Positions 8,210-17,559 are shown, counted from the stretch's first letter. The stretch: 31,728 nt of DNA from Prevotellaceae bacterium UBA1746 (GCA_002314875.1 DCHS01000027.1:43267-74994), one strand, 5' to 3'. A program made the numbers and translations. Notes: generated from the sequence alone by a model not told the origin.

Positions 8210-8288
8210 ATTCGGAGGGGACTTAATAGGTTACTGATCCCGAGAAACCAAGAAACCTATTAAGCCATCGCAAATTGCGACACCGAAT
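8210..8288 (-). ncRNA. Candidate three-way-junction RNA between the DUF4302-like gene and the unknown secreted gene
   Basis: On the minus strand three nested helices can form. P1 pairs 8283-8288 with 8210-8215 (6 bp). P2 is a 5-bp hairpin at 8269-8281 (UCGCA/UGCGA). P3 is a perfect 11-bp stem, 8254-8264 with 8222-8232, closed by a 21-nt loop. Junction linkers are 2, 4 and 6 nt. No U-tract follows, so it is not a plain terminator. It resembles no riboswitch class that I recognise. It could be a cis-regulatory leader, an RNA-processing site or a 3' stabiliser. Confidence 0.4.
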
Positions 8289-8297
8289 AAACTATTA

Positions 8298-9734
8298 TTA
8301 CATACCACCACTTGTACTCTTCTTGATACCGAGTACAAACCAGTTGGAGGAATTGTCGCTCTGAGTCAAACGAACCTGGTTCAAGTTGAAACCTGAAGAA
8401 GCTGAAGACACAGAGAAGCTGTGAGCAAGTACATCGAGGAAGTCCTGAACACCGTCAATCTTAGACTGATACTTGGTAGCGTTAGCATTGGTAGGTTCTA
8501 CGAATACGAAAGAAGTACCATTTTCAGTCTTTGTGTAACTATATTTGAAGGTCATGGTAGCGTTAGAACGACCTTGCTTGTAGTTGAAGGTAACGATGAA
8601 GTCAGAGCTCTGGGTAACAGCCTTCATATCGATAGACTGGAGAGCAAAGCTTGAACTCTGTGCAGGGAAACCGTCGAATACGCGATTCACAAGAGTCTGC
8701 ATAGCGTCAGACATTTCTGAAGTCTGAGTCATCTGCCAGGTAGTACCGTTTGCCAAAGAAAGATTGAAGAAATCAGGAGTATCAGCGTCGCTAAGACCGG
8801 TGATGGTATTAGCTGAGTTGTTTACACCTTCAAAGCGGTTAGCGCTTTCAACCCACTTGAATTCCTGTTCGCCTTCAGTACCTTCCTTCTTTGCGAGTGC
8901 ATCACGGAAACGGAGATAGTAATTACCATCACGCTTGGTGATAAGGAAAGTCTTGTAACTACGATTTGCGGTTTCGTCACCATCTGCAGGCCAAACCTTG
9001 AAAAGGCCAGCACCATCAATCATGGTACGAATCTTCATGATGCTGTCACCGATAGTCATCATGTTGTAGTTGGGAACAGAAGAGGGGAACATAGTAGCAC
9101 GGAAAGCCTCAACATCTTCCAAATAGGTCTTGAAATCTGTACCAGCGGGAAGCTGGGTGAGACGATCGTATGTACCACGCTTCTTACCCTTGAGCATAGC
9201 CTGCTGCTGACCTTCTTCGAGATCAATTACTACGAATTCGTAGTCACCGTCGCAACCTACACCCTGGCTTCCACTACCGAGGGAGTTGTTGAAACTAGCA
9301 GGATCAGAGAACTTGTGGAGACACTGGTTGTAACTGTTGAAAGTGAGTACAGGACCCAAGTCGGTAATTACTTCCCATGCAGAAACGTCTTCCTTATAGT
9401 TACCTCCAGAGAATGCATTGTTCATACCTACCTTTGCACTACCATCAGCGTTAAACTTAACGCACATGAGATAACCGTATGCAGAGGGACTGGAAGGACT
9501 GTCTGTTGAAGAACTTACAGTAGAACCATCGGGATAATACTCCATGATCCAACCACCTTCAGCAGCAGCGAAACGCTGAGTATAAATAGCACCAACTTCG
9601 TTAAGACGCTCAGCAGCAGACTTGTCAAAGAGGTCTGCTTCTTCACGAGAACAACTCGTTGAAGCTGCGAGGGCAACACCCATCAGGAGCAGGCTGGAAA
9701 TGCCCTTAATTGAAAAAATCTTGTTCATATCCAT
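8298..9734 (-). CDS. DUF4302-like lipoprotein
   Basis: 478 residues. A lipoprotein signal ends in AASTSC (Cys near residue 28), predicting lipid anchoring. The mature N-terminus (DKSAAERLNEVGAIYTQRFAAAEGGWIMEYY) and the following YGYLMCVKFNADGSAKV match the opening of the DUF4302 family of Bacteroidota lipoproteins, as I recall it. Those are found next to SusC/SusD pairs and HExxH lipoproteins. The rest is beta-rich (WQMTQTSEMS, FIVTFNYKQGRSNATMTFKYS) with no enzyme motif. The start at 9734 lies 3 nt after the stop of the HExxH lipoprotein gene; a second ATG two codons later is equally possible. Tight spacing shows operon membership. It is probably an accessory surface lipoprotein of the transporter; the molecular role is unknown. 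Confidence 0.8.
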   Translation of the reverse strand: MDMNKIFSIKGISSLLLMGVALAASTSCSREEADLFDKSAAERLNEVGAIYTQRFAAAEGGWIMEYYPDGSTVSSSTDSPSSPSAYGYLMCVKFNADGSAKVGMNNAFSGGNYKEDVSAWEVITDLGPVLTFNSYNQCLHKFSDPASFNNSLGSGSQGVGCDGDYEFVVIDLEEGQQQAMLKGKKRGTYDRLTQLPAGTDFKTYLEDVEAFRATMFPSSVPNYNMMTIGDSIMKIRTMIDGAGLFKVWPADGDETANRSYKTFLITKRDGNYYLRFRDALAKKEGTEGEQEFKWVESANRFEGVNNSANTITGLSDADTPDFFNLSLANGTTWQMTQTSEMSDAMQTLVNRVFDGFPAQSSSFALQSIDMKAVTQSSDFIVTFNYKQGRSNATMTFKYSYTKTENGTSFVFVEPTNANATKYQSKIDGVQDFLDVLAHSFSVSSASSGFNLNQVRLTQSDNSSNWFVLGIKKSTSGGM

Positions 9735-9737
9735 TTC

Positions 9738-11168
9738 TTACTTCTGAAGTTCTTTGTATTTAAGCACACCCTGACGGAGATAATCTATGGTGGTCATAGA
9801 AGGATCCCATTCGCTGGGCTGCGTGAGTTTATTAATATAACGGCGGGTGGGGAGACCTACGCCATTCGTACCAGCAACGGTAACAAGGTTACCATTAGCA
9901 TCAGAAACATACTGACGATGCTGAACTTCATAACGGAGAGCGTCGATGTCATAGCCAAAGCTTTCCTTTGCCCATTCACGAACCATCTGAAGTTTCTGGT
10001 TGATCAGTGCATAACCGTCAATACCATCAGTATTTACGTATACGAGGTGACCAGCAACATCGTAGTAATTGCCATCGGCAACGTTACGAGTGGTCCAACC
10101 GAGGTTATCACGTTCCTGAGTCTTAGGCTTGCCCTGCTTGTCAAGAACAGCTTCACCATTTTCATCGTAAAGGGTATCCTTGGGAGCAGTACCAAGATAG
10201 ATGTTCACACCATTGTCAAGAATAATGTGGTCAGAAGCGAGATCGCGAGAGATACGCTTACGAACCATCTTGTAAGATGCTACACCACCCTGGCCGTCAC
10301 CAGTCTGGTCTGTGATATAACCTACGAGGTCGTGACGGAGCTGGAGAGAAAGAGCGTTGTTTCCAAGAATGTTAGAAATGGTATCAGGACCAGCTGCCTC
10401 TACAGTTTCCCAGTCATAGGAAGCACAGGTAAGCATGGTATTCCAAGTTACAGAATCCTTAACGATATAGTTCGCAAGAATCTCTACCCAGTCTTCAGCA
10501 ACACCACTTGAACCATAAGGAGTGATAAAACCGGTACTTACTGCGATTGAGTCATGAGTATTCTGCCAGTCGAAAGGACTGTACTTACCATTAGAAATCA
10601 AGTTGAAAGAAGTAGGATACAACTTGTTCTGGTGAAGGATGTGGCTGAACTCGTGGTGCATTGTCTTGAAGAACTGTTCGTTCAACTTGTCAATGTCATT
10701 GATGTTCATTTCGTTACCCTTCATCAAGGTAATCTTCTTACCACCTTCTGCAAGACCGAGAACCTCGGTGTTAGATGCAGGGTTATAACAGGGAGAACCA
10801 TAAAGGTGGATGATACGGGGGCTGTAAGTCTTGAGGAAGTCCTCACCGACTACCTTCTCATAGCTTTCAAACCAAAGGTACTTGCAGAGAACTGCGAAGT
10901 CGATAGCCTTGTCGTAAGCGATAGGTACAAGATTATAGTCCATGTTAGAACTGATATCCTGCATCTTATAAAGGTAACGGAGGTTATAGGGCTCCTGGTA
11001 ATTAACCTTACAGAAGGTATCAAGAGGGAAGGTGTAGGCCTCACGGTCAAGCACCTCTTCGGAAGTATCAAAGATACTATCGGTAAACTCTTCGTCACAA
11101 GAGGTGAAACCTACAGAAACTGCAAGCATCAATGCAGCAAAGAGCGAATAGATTTTATATGTCTTCAT
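9738..11168 (-). CDS. Putative zinc metallohydrolase lipoprotein (SusC/SusD-associated, HExxH)
   Basis: 476 residues from the ATG at 11166-11168 (MKTYKIYSLFAALMLAVSVGF). The ATG at 11195 would overlap the SusD gene and put charged residues before the signal, so it is less likely. The lipobox is GFTSC (Cys near 24). The zinc motif is KTMHHEFSHILHQNK (H172, E173, H176), followed about 50 residues later by SSGVAEDWVEILANY, which can supply the third ligand. This architecture matches the family named substrate import-associated zinc metallohydrolase lipoprotein (TIGR04549 type), found with SusC/SusD pairs. It may trim a peptide or protein substrate at the cell surface. It sits 16 nt behind SusD and 3 nt before the DUF4302-like gene. 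Confidence 0.87.
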   Translation of the reverse strand: MKTYKIYSLFAALMLAVSVGFTSCDEEFTDSIFDTSEEVLDREAYTFPLDTFCKVNYQEPYNLRYLYKMQDISSNMDYNLVPIAYDKAIDFAVLCKYLWFESYEKVVGEDFLKTYSPRIIHLYGSPCYNPASNTEVLGLAEGGKKITLMKGNEMNINDIDKLNEQFFKTMHHEFSHILHQNKLYPTSFNLISNGKYSPFDWQNTHDSIAVSTGFITPYGSSGVAEDWVEILANYIVKDSVTWNTMLTCASYDWETVEAAGPDTISNILGNNALSLQLRHDLVGYITDQTGDGQGGVASYKMVRKRISRDLASDHIILDNGVNIYLGTAPKDTLYDENGEAVLDKQGKPKTQERDNLGWTTRNVADGNYYDVAGHLVYVNTDGIDGYALINQKLQMVREWAKESFGYDIDALRYEVQHRQYVSDANGNLVTVAGTNGVGLPTRRYINKLTQPSEWDPSMTTIDYLRQGVLKYKELQK

Positions 11169-11184
11169 ATTCGTGTATCTTTTA

Positions 11185-12933
11185 TTATTCTTCATAACCT
11201 ACATACTTCTGGAGAGTAGCACCACCGGTTCTTGATTCATTGGTAGGCATACTCTGAGAAGGTTCGAGACCTGCTGCGATAACTTCCTGAGGAACTTCGA
11301 GAGCACGACGGGGATCGTCCCAAGTCAGATGATATTCGGTATTTTCATAACCAACGAAGTGGCTGTATTCAATACCATAACGCTTCAAGTCAAAGAAACG
11401 GAAACCTTCATAAGATGTCTCGAAACGACGGAAGTCGTTGATACAGTTCATATAAGGTACGCAGTCTGCGGGAATGACAAAGTCAGGACTCATATTCTGA
11501 GTGAAGTTCCAGTCTTCGTAACAATTCAAGTAACGGAGGTTCTTGGTTTCAGAATAGCAATACCAACTGCTGGTAATCATATCCTCAGTCAAAGGACGCA
11601 TACCATTGTTCGCACCGTAGTAAGACTTGTCTTCCTCAGAAAGGTTCTGACGGCTCTGCTCGTAGAGAGCGAGATCCTGGAAACACTTAGCCTTATCATG
11701 GCTGCTACCGAGGAGGTAAGCCTCAGCACGCTCGAGAAGGAGTTCGTTAGCGGTAAACTCACGACGAATCTGATGAGCATAACCGATACCGGCAACCTTA
11801 TCAGTGTATTCAAACTGTTCGCAAATCTTAGACCAGGTAAATCCGTGGTCGGCATCACCATCATAGAAGGTAGCACCGCTGACCATAGCACAGGGGATGA
11901 TAGTCCAACCCCAGGTAGGACCTGTACGGTAGAAGATATGACGGAGAGCAAGGCCGTTACAGTTGAAACGACGACCTACATAACGACGCCAGATACCAGA
12001 ATAGGTAGCACAGAGCATGATGTTGTTCTTTGCTTCGGGATCCTTCCATACGTTAGCATAGTCAGAACCGTAAGTACAACCGCTGAAACCACTGTAGTCC
12101 ATCAACATGGAAGCGGTGGTAGCAGAGTCAGTACCCAAAACGTAGTTAGCGTGCTCTATTACCTTGTCGTAATCTCTCTTGAAGAGATAGAAACGAGCAG
12201 CAAACGCGTGAGCAGCATTAACGTTGAAGTGCCACTTGGGCTTGGTGTAGTTGACGTCGCTGATATCCTTCAGACCAGCTTCGAGGTCTTCCTGAATCTT
12301 GTTGTAAACATCAGTTACAGTACCACGTTCGTAGTGAACAGCAACCTGAGTTTCAGGTTCAGTAGTATAAGGAATACCCTTGTCCTGCTTGGAAAGTTCG
12401 TCATTCTTATAAGCCTGGCTAAAGATATTGACGAGAAGGAAGTGGTGGTAAGCACGGATAAGAAGTGCTTCTGCCTTAGCAGCACGGAGCTTGTCTGTCA
12501 TCTGACCACCATTTTCAAGAATCTGGTCAATGTACATCAAAGCATGGTTTGCTGTAGCGATAGCACCGTAGCAACCACTCCAGATGGAAGAAGGAGAGTC
12601 ACTGGAAGTACTTGACTTCACAGGTTCAAACTTGAATGCCTCTTCGTCACCACGATCGTAGTAAGAGAGGTTGTAGTAGTTGGTCTTCTGCGCTGAGCTG
12701 GTAGAAGCAGGAAGATGGGGAGCGTTGTTATCAATAACGTTATCGCTGGAAACTTCGCAAAGCCATCCATAGTTACCAGTGTTGTAAGCAGTGGTAAGGA
12801 GCTGAACAACCTTATCTTCCGTGTCAACAGTAACACGCTCATCGGGCTCAGTATCCAGGAAGTCCTTGCAGGAGCTCATACCAAGGATAGGAAGAACAGC
12901 CAACGCTATATTATATATATAGGAGAGTTTCAT
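11185..12933 (-). CDS. SusD/RagB-family surface lipoprotein
   Basis: 582 residues from the ATG at 12931-12933 (MKLSYIYNIALAVLPILGMSSC, lipid Cys at 22). The longer frame from 13047 runs into the SusC gene and is rejected. The mature protein begins KDFLDTEPDERV, the usual SusD opening. It then has TPR-like helices (SGCYGAIATANHALMYIDQIL, KAEALLIRAYHHFLLVNIFSQAY, AAHAFAARFYLFKRDYDKVIEHA) and the late RREFTANELLLERAEAYLLG. It closes with FEGFRFFDLKRYG-like sequence, typical of RagB/SusD C-terminal domains. It acts as the lid and substrate-binding partner of SusC on the outer membrane. It lies 25 nt behind susC. The substrate is not readable from sequence. Confidence 0.95.
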   Translation of the reverse strand: MKLSYIYNIALAVLPILGMSSCKDFLDTEPDERVTVDTEDKVVQLLTTAYNTGNYGWLCEVSSDNVIDNNAPHLPASTSSAQKTNYYNLSYYDRGDEEAFKFEPVKSSTSSDSPSSIWSGCYGAIATANHALMYIDQILENGGQMTDKLRAAKAEALLIRAYHHFLLVNIFSQAYKNDELSKQDKGIPYTTEPETQVAVHYERGTVTDVYNKIQEDLEAGLKDISDVNYTKPKWHFNVNAAHAFAARFYLFKRDYDKVIEHANYVLGTDSATTASMLMDYSGFSGCTYGSDYANVWKDPEAKNNIMLCATYSGIWRRYVGRRFNCNGLALRHIFYRTGPTWGWTIIPCAMVSGATFYDGDADHGFTWSKICEQFEYTDKVAGIGYAHQIRREFTANELLLERAEAYLLGSSHDKAKCFQDLALYEQSRQNLSEEDKSYYGANNGMRPLTEDMITSSWYCYSETKNLRYLNCYEDWNFTQNMSPDFVIPADCVPYMNCINDFRRFETSYEGFRFFDLKRYGIEYSHFVGYENTEYHLTWDDPRRALEVPQEVIAAGLEPSQSMPTNESRTGGATLQKYVGYEE

Positions 12934-12958
12934 TGTTTTTGAACTTTTTACTTTAAAA

Positions 12959-15900
12959 TTAGATACCAAAACGAAGAGTGAAGGTGAACTGCTTAGAGAG
13001 GGGCTGTGCCACACCACCGGCATTGATAAACTCAGGATCCTGTCCATTGAGTTTCTTGTCGGAGTATGCCAACCAAAGGTTGGTAGCGTCAGCCTTTACA
13101 CTGGCGTGAGAAATACCAATCTTGCCACACCATCTCTTGGGGAAGTCATAACTCAAAGAAATGTCTTTCAAACGGATGAAGTCACCCTTAGCAACGCGTG
13201 CTGTAGAATAGTTGTATGCGTTGTAAGCGTAGCTGATCGCAGAATTTTCGTAGTACTGACGCTTGCTGGCAATTGCAGGAACGTCAGTTACCTTTTCGTC
13301 ACCAGGCATTACCCAACGGTTCTTGAATTCCTTAGGCATTGCACTCATGTCAGAGTAAGATGCAGAGTAAACGGGGTCAAGACGTACAACATTACCGAAG
13401 TTGTAGGTGAAGAACACGTTCAGACGAAGGTTCTTGTAACGGATGATGTTGTTGAAACCACCAGTATAAGGAGCCTCGGTGGGACCTTCATAAACAAGGA
13501 AGTCGAGGTTTTCATATTCCTGGAAGTTGATGTTACTTGTTGTTTCCTCACCCTTTTCGTTGATGATAACGGGAATACCTTCATCGTTAAGACCTACGAA
13601 GGGGATTGAGAAGAGTGCACTCTGAGGATAGCCCTGACGATAGTGGCTGGATGAGTTACCGGTTACGAGGTTGATAACGTTAGAACGGCTCTCGAGGTCG
13701 GTAATTTCGTTAGCTGCATAAGAGAAGGTGAAGTCGGTATCCCAACTCCAGTTCTTGCTCTGAAGGTTGTGGCTGGTCAAAGTAGCCTCAACACCATGAG
13801 ACTTCATGGTTGCCACGTTAGCATACTTGGAAATTGCACCACCGACACCTTCGGTACGGGTAACACCGATAAGGTCGTAGTTATTACGCCAGTAAATATC
13901 ACCGTTGAAGTTGATACGGTTGTCAAGGAAACCGAGGTCAAGACCGAAGTTGAGCTCGTGCTTCTTTTCGTAAGTAAGTTCAGTGTTAGCGATGTCGTCG
14001 AGGTTCAAACCGGTTTCGATCTGATCACCCTGGGGACGCCAGATGTTAACAGCACTTACAACGGGAAGAGCGTTGGTTACCCAAGAAGGACCACGGTCAC
14101 CAGTCAGAGAGTAACTTACACGGAAGGTGAAGTGACTCCAAGCACCATGGGTCTTGTCCATCATTCTACGGAAGAAACCTTCTTCGTGAGCGTTCCAAGC
14201 ACCTGAAAGGTTCCAGGTGGGGAGCCAACGGGCAGAACGGCTACGACCGAGCTTGTTGGTACCTTCGTAACGAATGGTACCGTTCACGGTATAGCGACCC
14301 TGGTAAGAATAGGTTGCATTTGCGAAGTATGCGAGAGAACGGGTCCAACCCTTGGCAAAGCTTGCAAGAGTGGTACCTTCTTCCTTACACTGCTTGTAGA
14401 AGTCAGGAGTAATCGTTACAAGACGAGCATTGTCGTAGTCAACACCATACTCAGAATTGCTAATCTGGTCCTTGTCAGTCTTGTTGGCTTCCATACCAGC
14501 GAAGAACTGCATGATGTTGTTATTGAGGAACTCTGTATTGTACTGAGCGGTACCACGGAAGTCATACTGCTTAACGCTGTAATCGTCGCGAACATAAATA
14601 CCACCAGTAGGCATTACACTGATAGGAAGTGCATTATCTACATCGGGGTCAGTATAAAGATAGGGGTTAGAGTACATCACATTAGGATCGTCCACACCAG
14701 CACGGTAAGCGTTGGCCTGGTTACTCTCATTGAGAATAAAGTGTTCCTGAGTACTCTTCTGAACACGGTAAGCACCGAGTCCGCGAATTTCAAGACCCTT
14801 GATAGGCTTCCAGGTTACATCACCCTGGAACTTGATATCAGATACAGAAAGACTGATATAGTTGTTATCAAGTTCGTCGAAGATGTTGAAGCTTGCGTAG
14901 TTACGCTTGTAAGTACCATCGGGATCGAGGGTACGGCTGGTATTCAACGCATAGCTGAAGGGGTTGATGTCGAAGCTACGGCTTACAGAACCACTAACAA
15001 CGTCCGTGCTACGAGCGAGTGTACCAGGAGCTTCCTGATCACGATAGCTGCCATTGGTAAGAATACCTACAGTTACATGGTTGCTCAGCTTGAACTGTGC
15101 GTTCATGTTTGCTGTATAACGAGTCACCTTACTGTCAAGGCTCCATCCGGGATCCTGAAGTGCTGAAAGTGAAGCGTAGAGGTTTGCCTTGTCAGTACCG
15201 GTAGAGATACTTACAGAGTGGTTCTGCATTACATTGTCCTTGAAGAGCAAGTCGAACCAGTCTGTATTACGGAACTCTGCGGTCTGAAGGTAAGCGTTCA
15301 TCGCTGCTTCAGAGTTTGCCATACCGAAAGAACCTGTAGTGGGGTCGTACTTGGTCATGAGGGTGTACATCTGACCATAGAGACCGCTGGTAGAACCGTT
15401 CGCCAAAGTAGCGAATTCCAACCAACCCTTTTCAGCCATTTCCTTATAGATACCCATCTGCTCCTGAGAGTTGCAGACGTTGTAGTCTTTATAAGAAGGC
15501 TTCATACGGTAGGTGAACTCACCGGTATAGTTTACGGTTGAGGTACCGGCCTTACCACGCTTTGTGGTAATAACAACGACACCAGCCATTGCGCGCGCAC
15601 CATAGATAGAGGTAGCACTACCGTCCTTGAGTACCTGGAATGATTCGATATCGTCTGCACTAAGGCCGGCGATAGCGTTAGAGATCAAGGTGGTAGCATC
15701 ACCGCTGGAGAGGTCGTCAGCACTTACATCTACAGCGTCTTCCTGAATGATACCGTCAATTACCCACAGCGGTTTGCTGTTACCATAGATTGAGGTAGCA
15801 CCACGAACACGGATCTTAGGAGCAGTACCAAAGGTTGCTGATACGTTCTGTACACTCACACCAGCAACACGGCCTTCGAGGGCACGGCTGACATCAGGCA

Positions 15901-16297
15901 CACCGTCAAACTTCACCTTATCAGCATCTACCTTTGCGGTAGCACCGGTAAAGAGACGCTTATCGGTCTTGGTCATACCAGTTACGACAACCTCACTGAT
16001 ACTGTTGTCGGCCATCTTCATTACTACTTGGACGTTTGAAGAAATACTTACCGTCTTCTTCTCCATACCGAGATAAGTCACAACAAGACGTTTTGCGGAA
16101 GAAGGAACGCTTTTGAGCGTAAACTTACCGTTATTGTCTGTCGTAACACCGATTCCTGTGCCTTCAACAAGCACATTGGCTCCGATTACAGGTTCACCGT
16201 CAGAGTCAACGACAGTACCTGTGACATGCTTCTGGGCAAACGCAGAGCCCGCAGTGAATGCGAGACCCGTTAGCAGAAGCGTCATTTTTTTTGACAT
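12959..16297 (-). CDS. SusC/RagA-family TonB-dependent outer-membrane transporter
   Basis: 1112 residues. A signal peptide (MSKKMTLLLTGLAFTAGSAFA) is followed by a carboxypeptidase-D-like regulatory domain (about 24-98: VTGTVVDSDGEPVIGANVLVEG). A TonB box region follows (SEVVVTGMTK near 101-110). The plug (about 115-240) contains SRALEGRVAGVSV, IRVRGATSIYGNSKPLWVIDGI and GSATSIYGARAMAGVVVITTKRG. A large 22-strand-type barrel ends in KQFTFTLRFGI. No N-terminal STN signalling domain is present, so it is a transporter rather than a sigma-signalling receptor. With SusD it forms the energy-coupled uptake complex of the outer membrane. It is the first gene of the locus and has its own consensus promoter. 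The substrate is unknown. The absence of glycan-active enzymes in the operon and the HExxH partner point away from polysaccharide. Confidence 0.97.
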   Translation of the reverse strand: MSKKMTLLLTGLAFTAGSAFAQKHVTGTVVDSDGEPVIGANVLVEGTGIGVTTDNNGKFTLKSVPSSAKRLVVTYLGMEKKTVSISSNVQVVMKMADNSISEVVVTGMTKTDKRLFTGATAKVDADKVKFDGVPDVSRALEGRVAGVSVQNVSATFGTAPKIRVRGATSIYGNSKPLWVIDGIIQEDAVDVSADDLSSGDATTLISNAIAGLSADDIESFQVLKDGSATSIYGARAMAGVVVITTKRGKAGTSTVNYTGEFTYRMKPSYKDYNVCNSQEQMGIYKEMAEKGWLEFATLANGSTSGLYGQMYTLMTKYDPTTGSFGMANSEAAMNAYLQTAEFRNTDWFDLLFKDNVMQNHSVSISTGTDKANLYASLSALQDPGWSLDSKVTRYTANMNAQFKLSNHVTVGILTNGSYRDQEAPGTLARSTDVVSGSVSRSFDINPFSYALNTSRTLDPDGTYKRNYASFNIFDELDNNYISLSVSDIKFQGDVTWKPIKGLEIRGLGAYRVQKSTQEHFILNESNQANAYRAGVDDPNVMYSNPYLYTDPDVDNALPISVMPTGGIYVRDDYSVKQYDFRGTAQYNTEFLNNNIMQFFAGMEANKTDKDQISNSEYGVDYDNARLVTITPDFYKQCKEEGTTLASFAKGWTRSLAYFANATYSYQGRYTVNGTIRYEGTNKLGRSRSARWLPTWNLSGAWNAHEEGFFRRMMDKTHGAWSHFTFRVSYSLTGDRGPSWVTNALPVVSAVNIWRPQGDQIETGLNLDDIANTELTYEKKHELNFGLDLGFLDNRINFNGDIYWRNNYDLIGVTRTEGVGGAISKYANVATMKSHGVEATLTSHNLQSKNWSWDTDFTFSYAANEITDLESRSNVINLVTGNSSSHYRQGYPQSALFSIPFVGLNDEGIPVIINEKGEETTSNINFQEYENLDFLVYEGPTEAPYTGGFNNIIRYKNLRLNVFFTYNFGNVVRLDPVYSASYSDMSAMPKEFKNRWVMPGDEKVTDVPAIASKRQYYENSAISYAYNAYNYSTARVAKGDFIRLKDISLSYDFPKRWCGKIGISHASVKADATNLWLAYSDKKLNGQDPEFINAGGVAQPLSKQFTFTLRFGI

Positions 16298-16349
16298 ATA
16301 TATAAATTTTCTAAAGTTTACAGATATGATTTATCGATATTAACCGCAG

Positions 16350-16380
16350 CAAAGTTAATACAAATATGCATAATTACAAA
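16350..16380 (-). promoter_or_regulatory. Promoter of the SusC/SusD locus
   Basis: On the minus strand the -33 TTTG (16377-16380), a 19-nt spacer and the -7 TAACTTTG (16350-16357) match the Bacteroidota consensus. Transcription would start near 16343, giving a leader of about 45 nt. The -33 element begins 11 nt after the terminator hairpin of tdh. Confidence 0.8.
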
Positions 16381-16391
16381 CAAAAACAGCA

Positions 16392-16428
16392 AAAAAGCGG
16401 CATTTTCGAGATCGAAATGCCGCTTTTT
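16392..16428 (-). terminator. Intrinsic terminator downstream of tdh
   Basis: The 14-bp perfect arms 16392-16405 and 16415-16428 enclose a 9-nt loop. The A/T-rich outer part gives T-runs on both strands, so it could work in either direction. On the minus strand it ends the tdh transcript and is followed directly by the susC promoter. Confidence 0.88.
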
Positions 16429-16542
16429 GTCTATTATGTATCCCATTTTAGACACATTAGTAAATAGATGAACTAATTTAGCGCGCACTTTGTAGGTTCG
16501 CGTTTCAATAAGTTTTTCAAAAAGTATACCGTATATATTCGT

Positions 16543-17496
16543 TTATGCAAGTCTGGCTGACAGCTTTTCAAGCATATCTACGGTCATGGATTCGAGGTTG
16601 AAAGTGGGGTTCCAATCCCATTCATTTCTTGCACAAGTATCATCAAGACTGTTGGGCCAGCTTGATGCTATACTCTGCTTCAGAGCATCCACCTGATACT
16701 GCATTCTGAAATCAGGACGATGCTTCTGGATTTCTCTATAAATCTCACCAGGTTCGAAGGACATTGAAGCAATGTTGAAACCATTGCGATGAGCCAAACG
16801 AACGGGGTTTGCTTCCATCAACTGAACACAGGCATTGAGGGCATCAGGCATATACATCATATCCATGTATGTACCTTCTGCAATAGGACAGATAAAGTCC
16901 TGACCCTTAACGGCTGCATAATAGATGTCAACAGCGTAGTCGGTAGTTCCACCACCCGGAGGAGTTACATTACTGATCAAACCGGGGAAGCGGACAGAAC
17001 GGGTATCTACTCCATACTTGTTAAAGTACCAGTCAGAGAGGAGTTCGGTAGTAACCTTTGAGATACCGTAGATTGTACGGGGACGCTGGGTAGTATCCTG
17101 GGGAGTCTGGTCACGGGGAGTTTCGGGACCGAAAGAACCGATAGAAGAAGGTGTGAAGACAGCACAACCGTTCTCGCGAGCGATCTCCAGAATGTTCCAG
17201 AGGCCATCAATACCAATCTTCCAGGCAAGCATAGGCTTGTTCTCAGCAACAACGCTCAAAAGAGCGGCAAGATTGTAAATTGTATCGATATGATACTTCT
17301 TCACAACGGCATCGATTGCAGCACCATCCGTTACATCGCAGATTTCAGCAGGACCACTTTCAAGGAGAATTCCCTTGGGTTCTGCACCACGGATATATCC
17401 AGCGACTACATGTTCGTTGCCATAAATACCACGAAGTTTCATGGTAAGTTCGGAGCCGATTTGACCAGTTGCTCCGATCACTAAGATATTCTTCAT
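16543..17496 (-). CDS. tdh: L-threonine 3-dehydrogenase, short-chain (SDR/epimerase) type
   Basis: 317 residues from the ATG at 17494-17496 (MKNILVIGATGQIGSEL). The longer frame from 17595 starts within the promoter and is rejected. It is an NAD-binding Rossmann protein with GATGQIG (8-14), catalytic YGISK (Tyr143, Lys147), SSIGSFGP and FPGLISNVTPPGGGTTDYA. The last of these is a signature of the SDR-type threonine dehydrogenases rather than of sugar epimerases. The enzyme oxidises L-threonine to 2-amino-3-ketobutyrate in the cytoplasm. The divergent neighbour kbl encodes the next enzyme, which strongly supports the assignment. It has its own promoter and a terminator about 115 nt downstream. 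Confidence 0.93.
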   Translation of the reverse strand: MKNILVIGATGQIGSELTMKLRGIYGNEHVVAGYIRGAEPKGILLESGPAEICDVTDGAAIDAVVKKYHIDTIYNLAALLSVVAENKPMLAWKIGIDGLWNILEIARENGCAVFTPSSIGSFGPETPRDQTPQDTTQRPRTIYGISKVTTELLSDWYFNKYGVDTRSVRFPGLISNVTPPGGGTTDYAVDIYYAAVKGQDFICPIAEGTYMDMMYMPDALNACVQLMEANPVRLAHRNGFNIASMSFEPGEIYREIQKHRPDFRMQYQVDALKQSIASSWPNSLDDTCARNEWDWNPTFNLESMTVDMLEKLSARLA

Positions 17497-17524
17497 TGCA
17501 GACAAGATTGAAACATTTTGGATT

Positions 17525-17559
17525 CTGCACAAACTGCATAATTGCCGATTTCTGCATAA
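17525..17559. repeat. Direct repeats CTGCAYAA in the tdh leader
   Basis: Copies begin at 17525 (CTGCACAA), 17534 (CTGCATAA) and 17552 (CTGCATAA), spaced 9 and 18 nt. They lie between the tdh promoter and its start codon, inside the region shared with the divergent kbl. This could be an operator for a regulator of threonine degradation; it may also be chance. Confidence 0.35.

Noticed and set aside
8218..8241. Pseudoknot between the P3 loop (GGGA) and the linker (UCCC) in the candidate RNA
   Set aside because: The linker directly follows the 11-bp stem, leaving no nucleotides to span it, so the geometry is unlikely.
11329..12615. Long plus-strand open frame (428 codons) opposite the SusD gene
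   Set aside because: It lies wholly antisense to a clearly recognised SusD gene, has no domain and no promoter; it is a codon-usage shadow.
12934..13047. N-terminal extension of SusD to the ATG at 13047
   Set aside because: It overlaps the end of susC and would put a non-signal sequence before a perfect lipoprotein signal starting at 12933.
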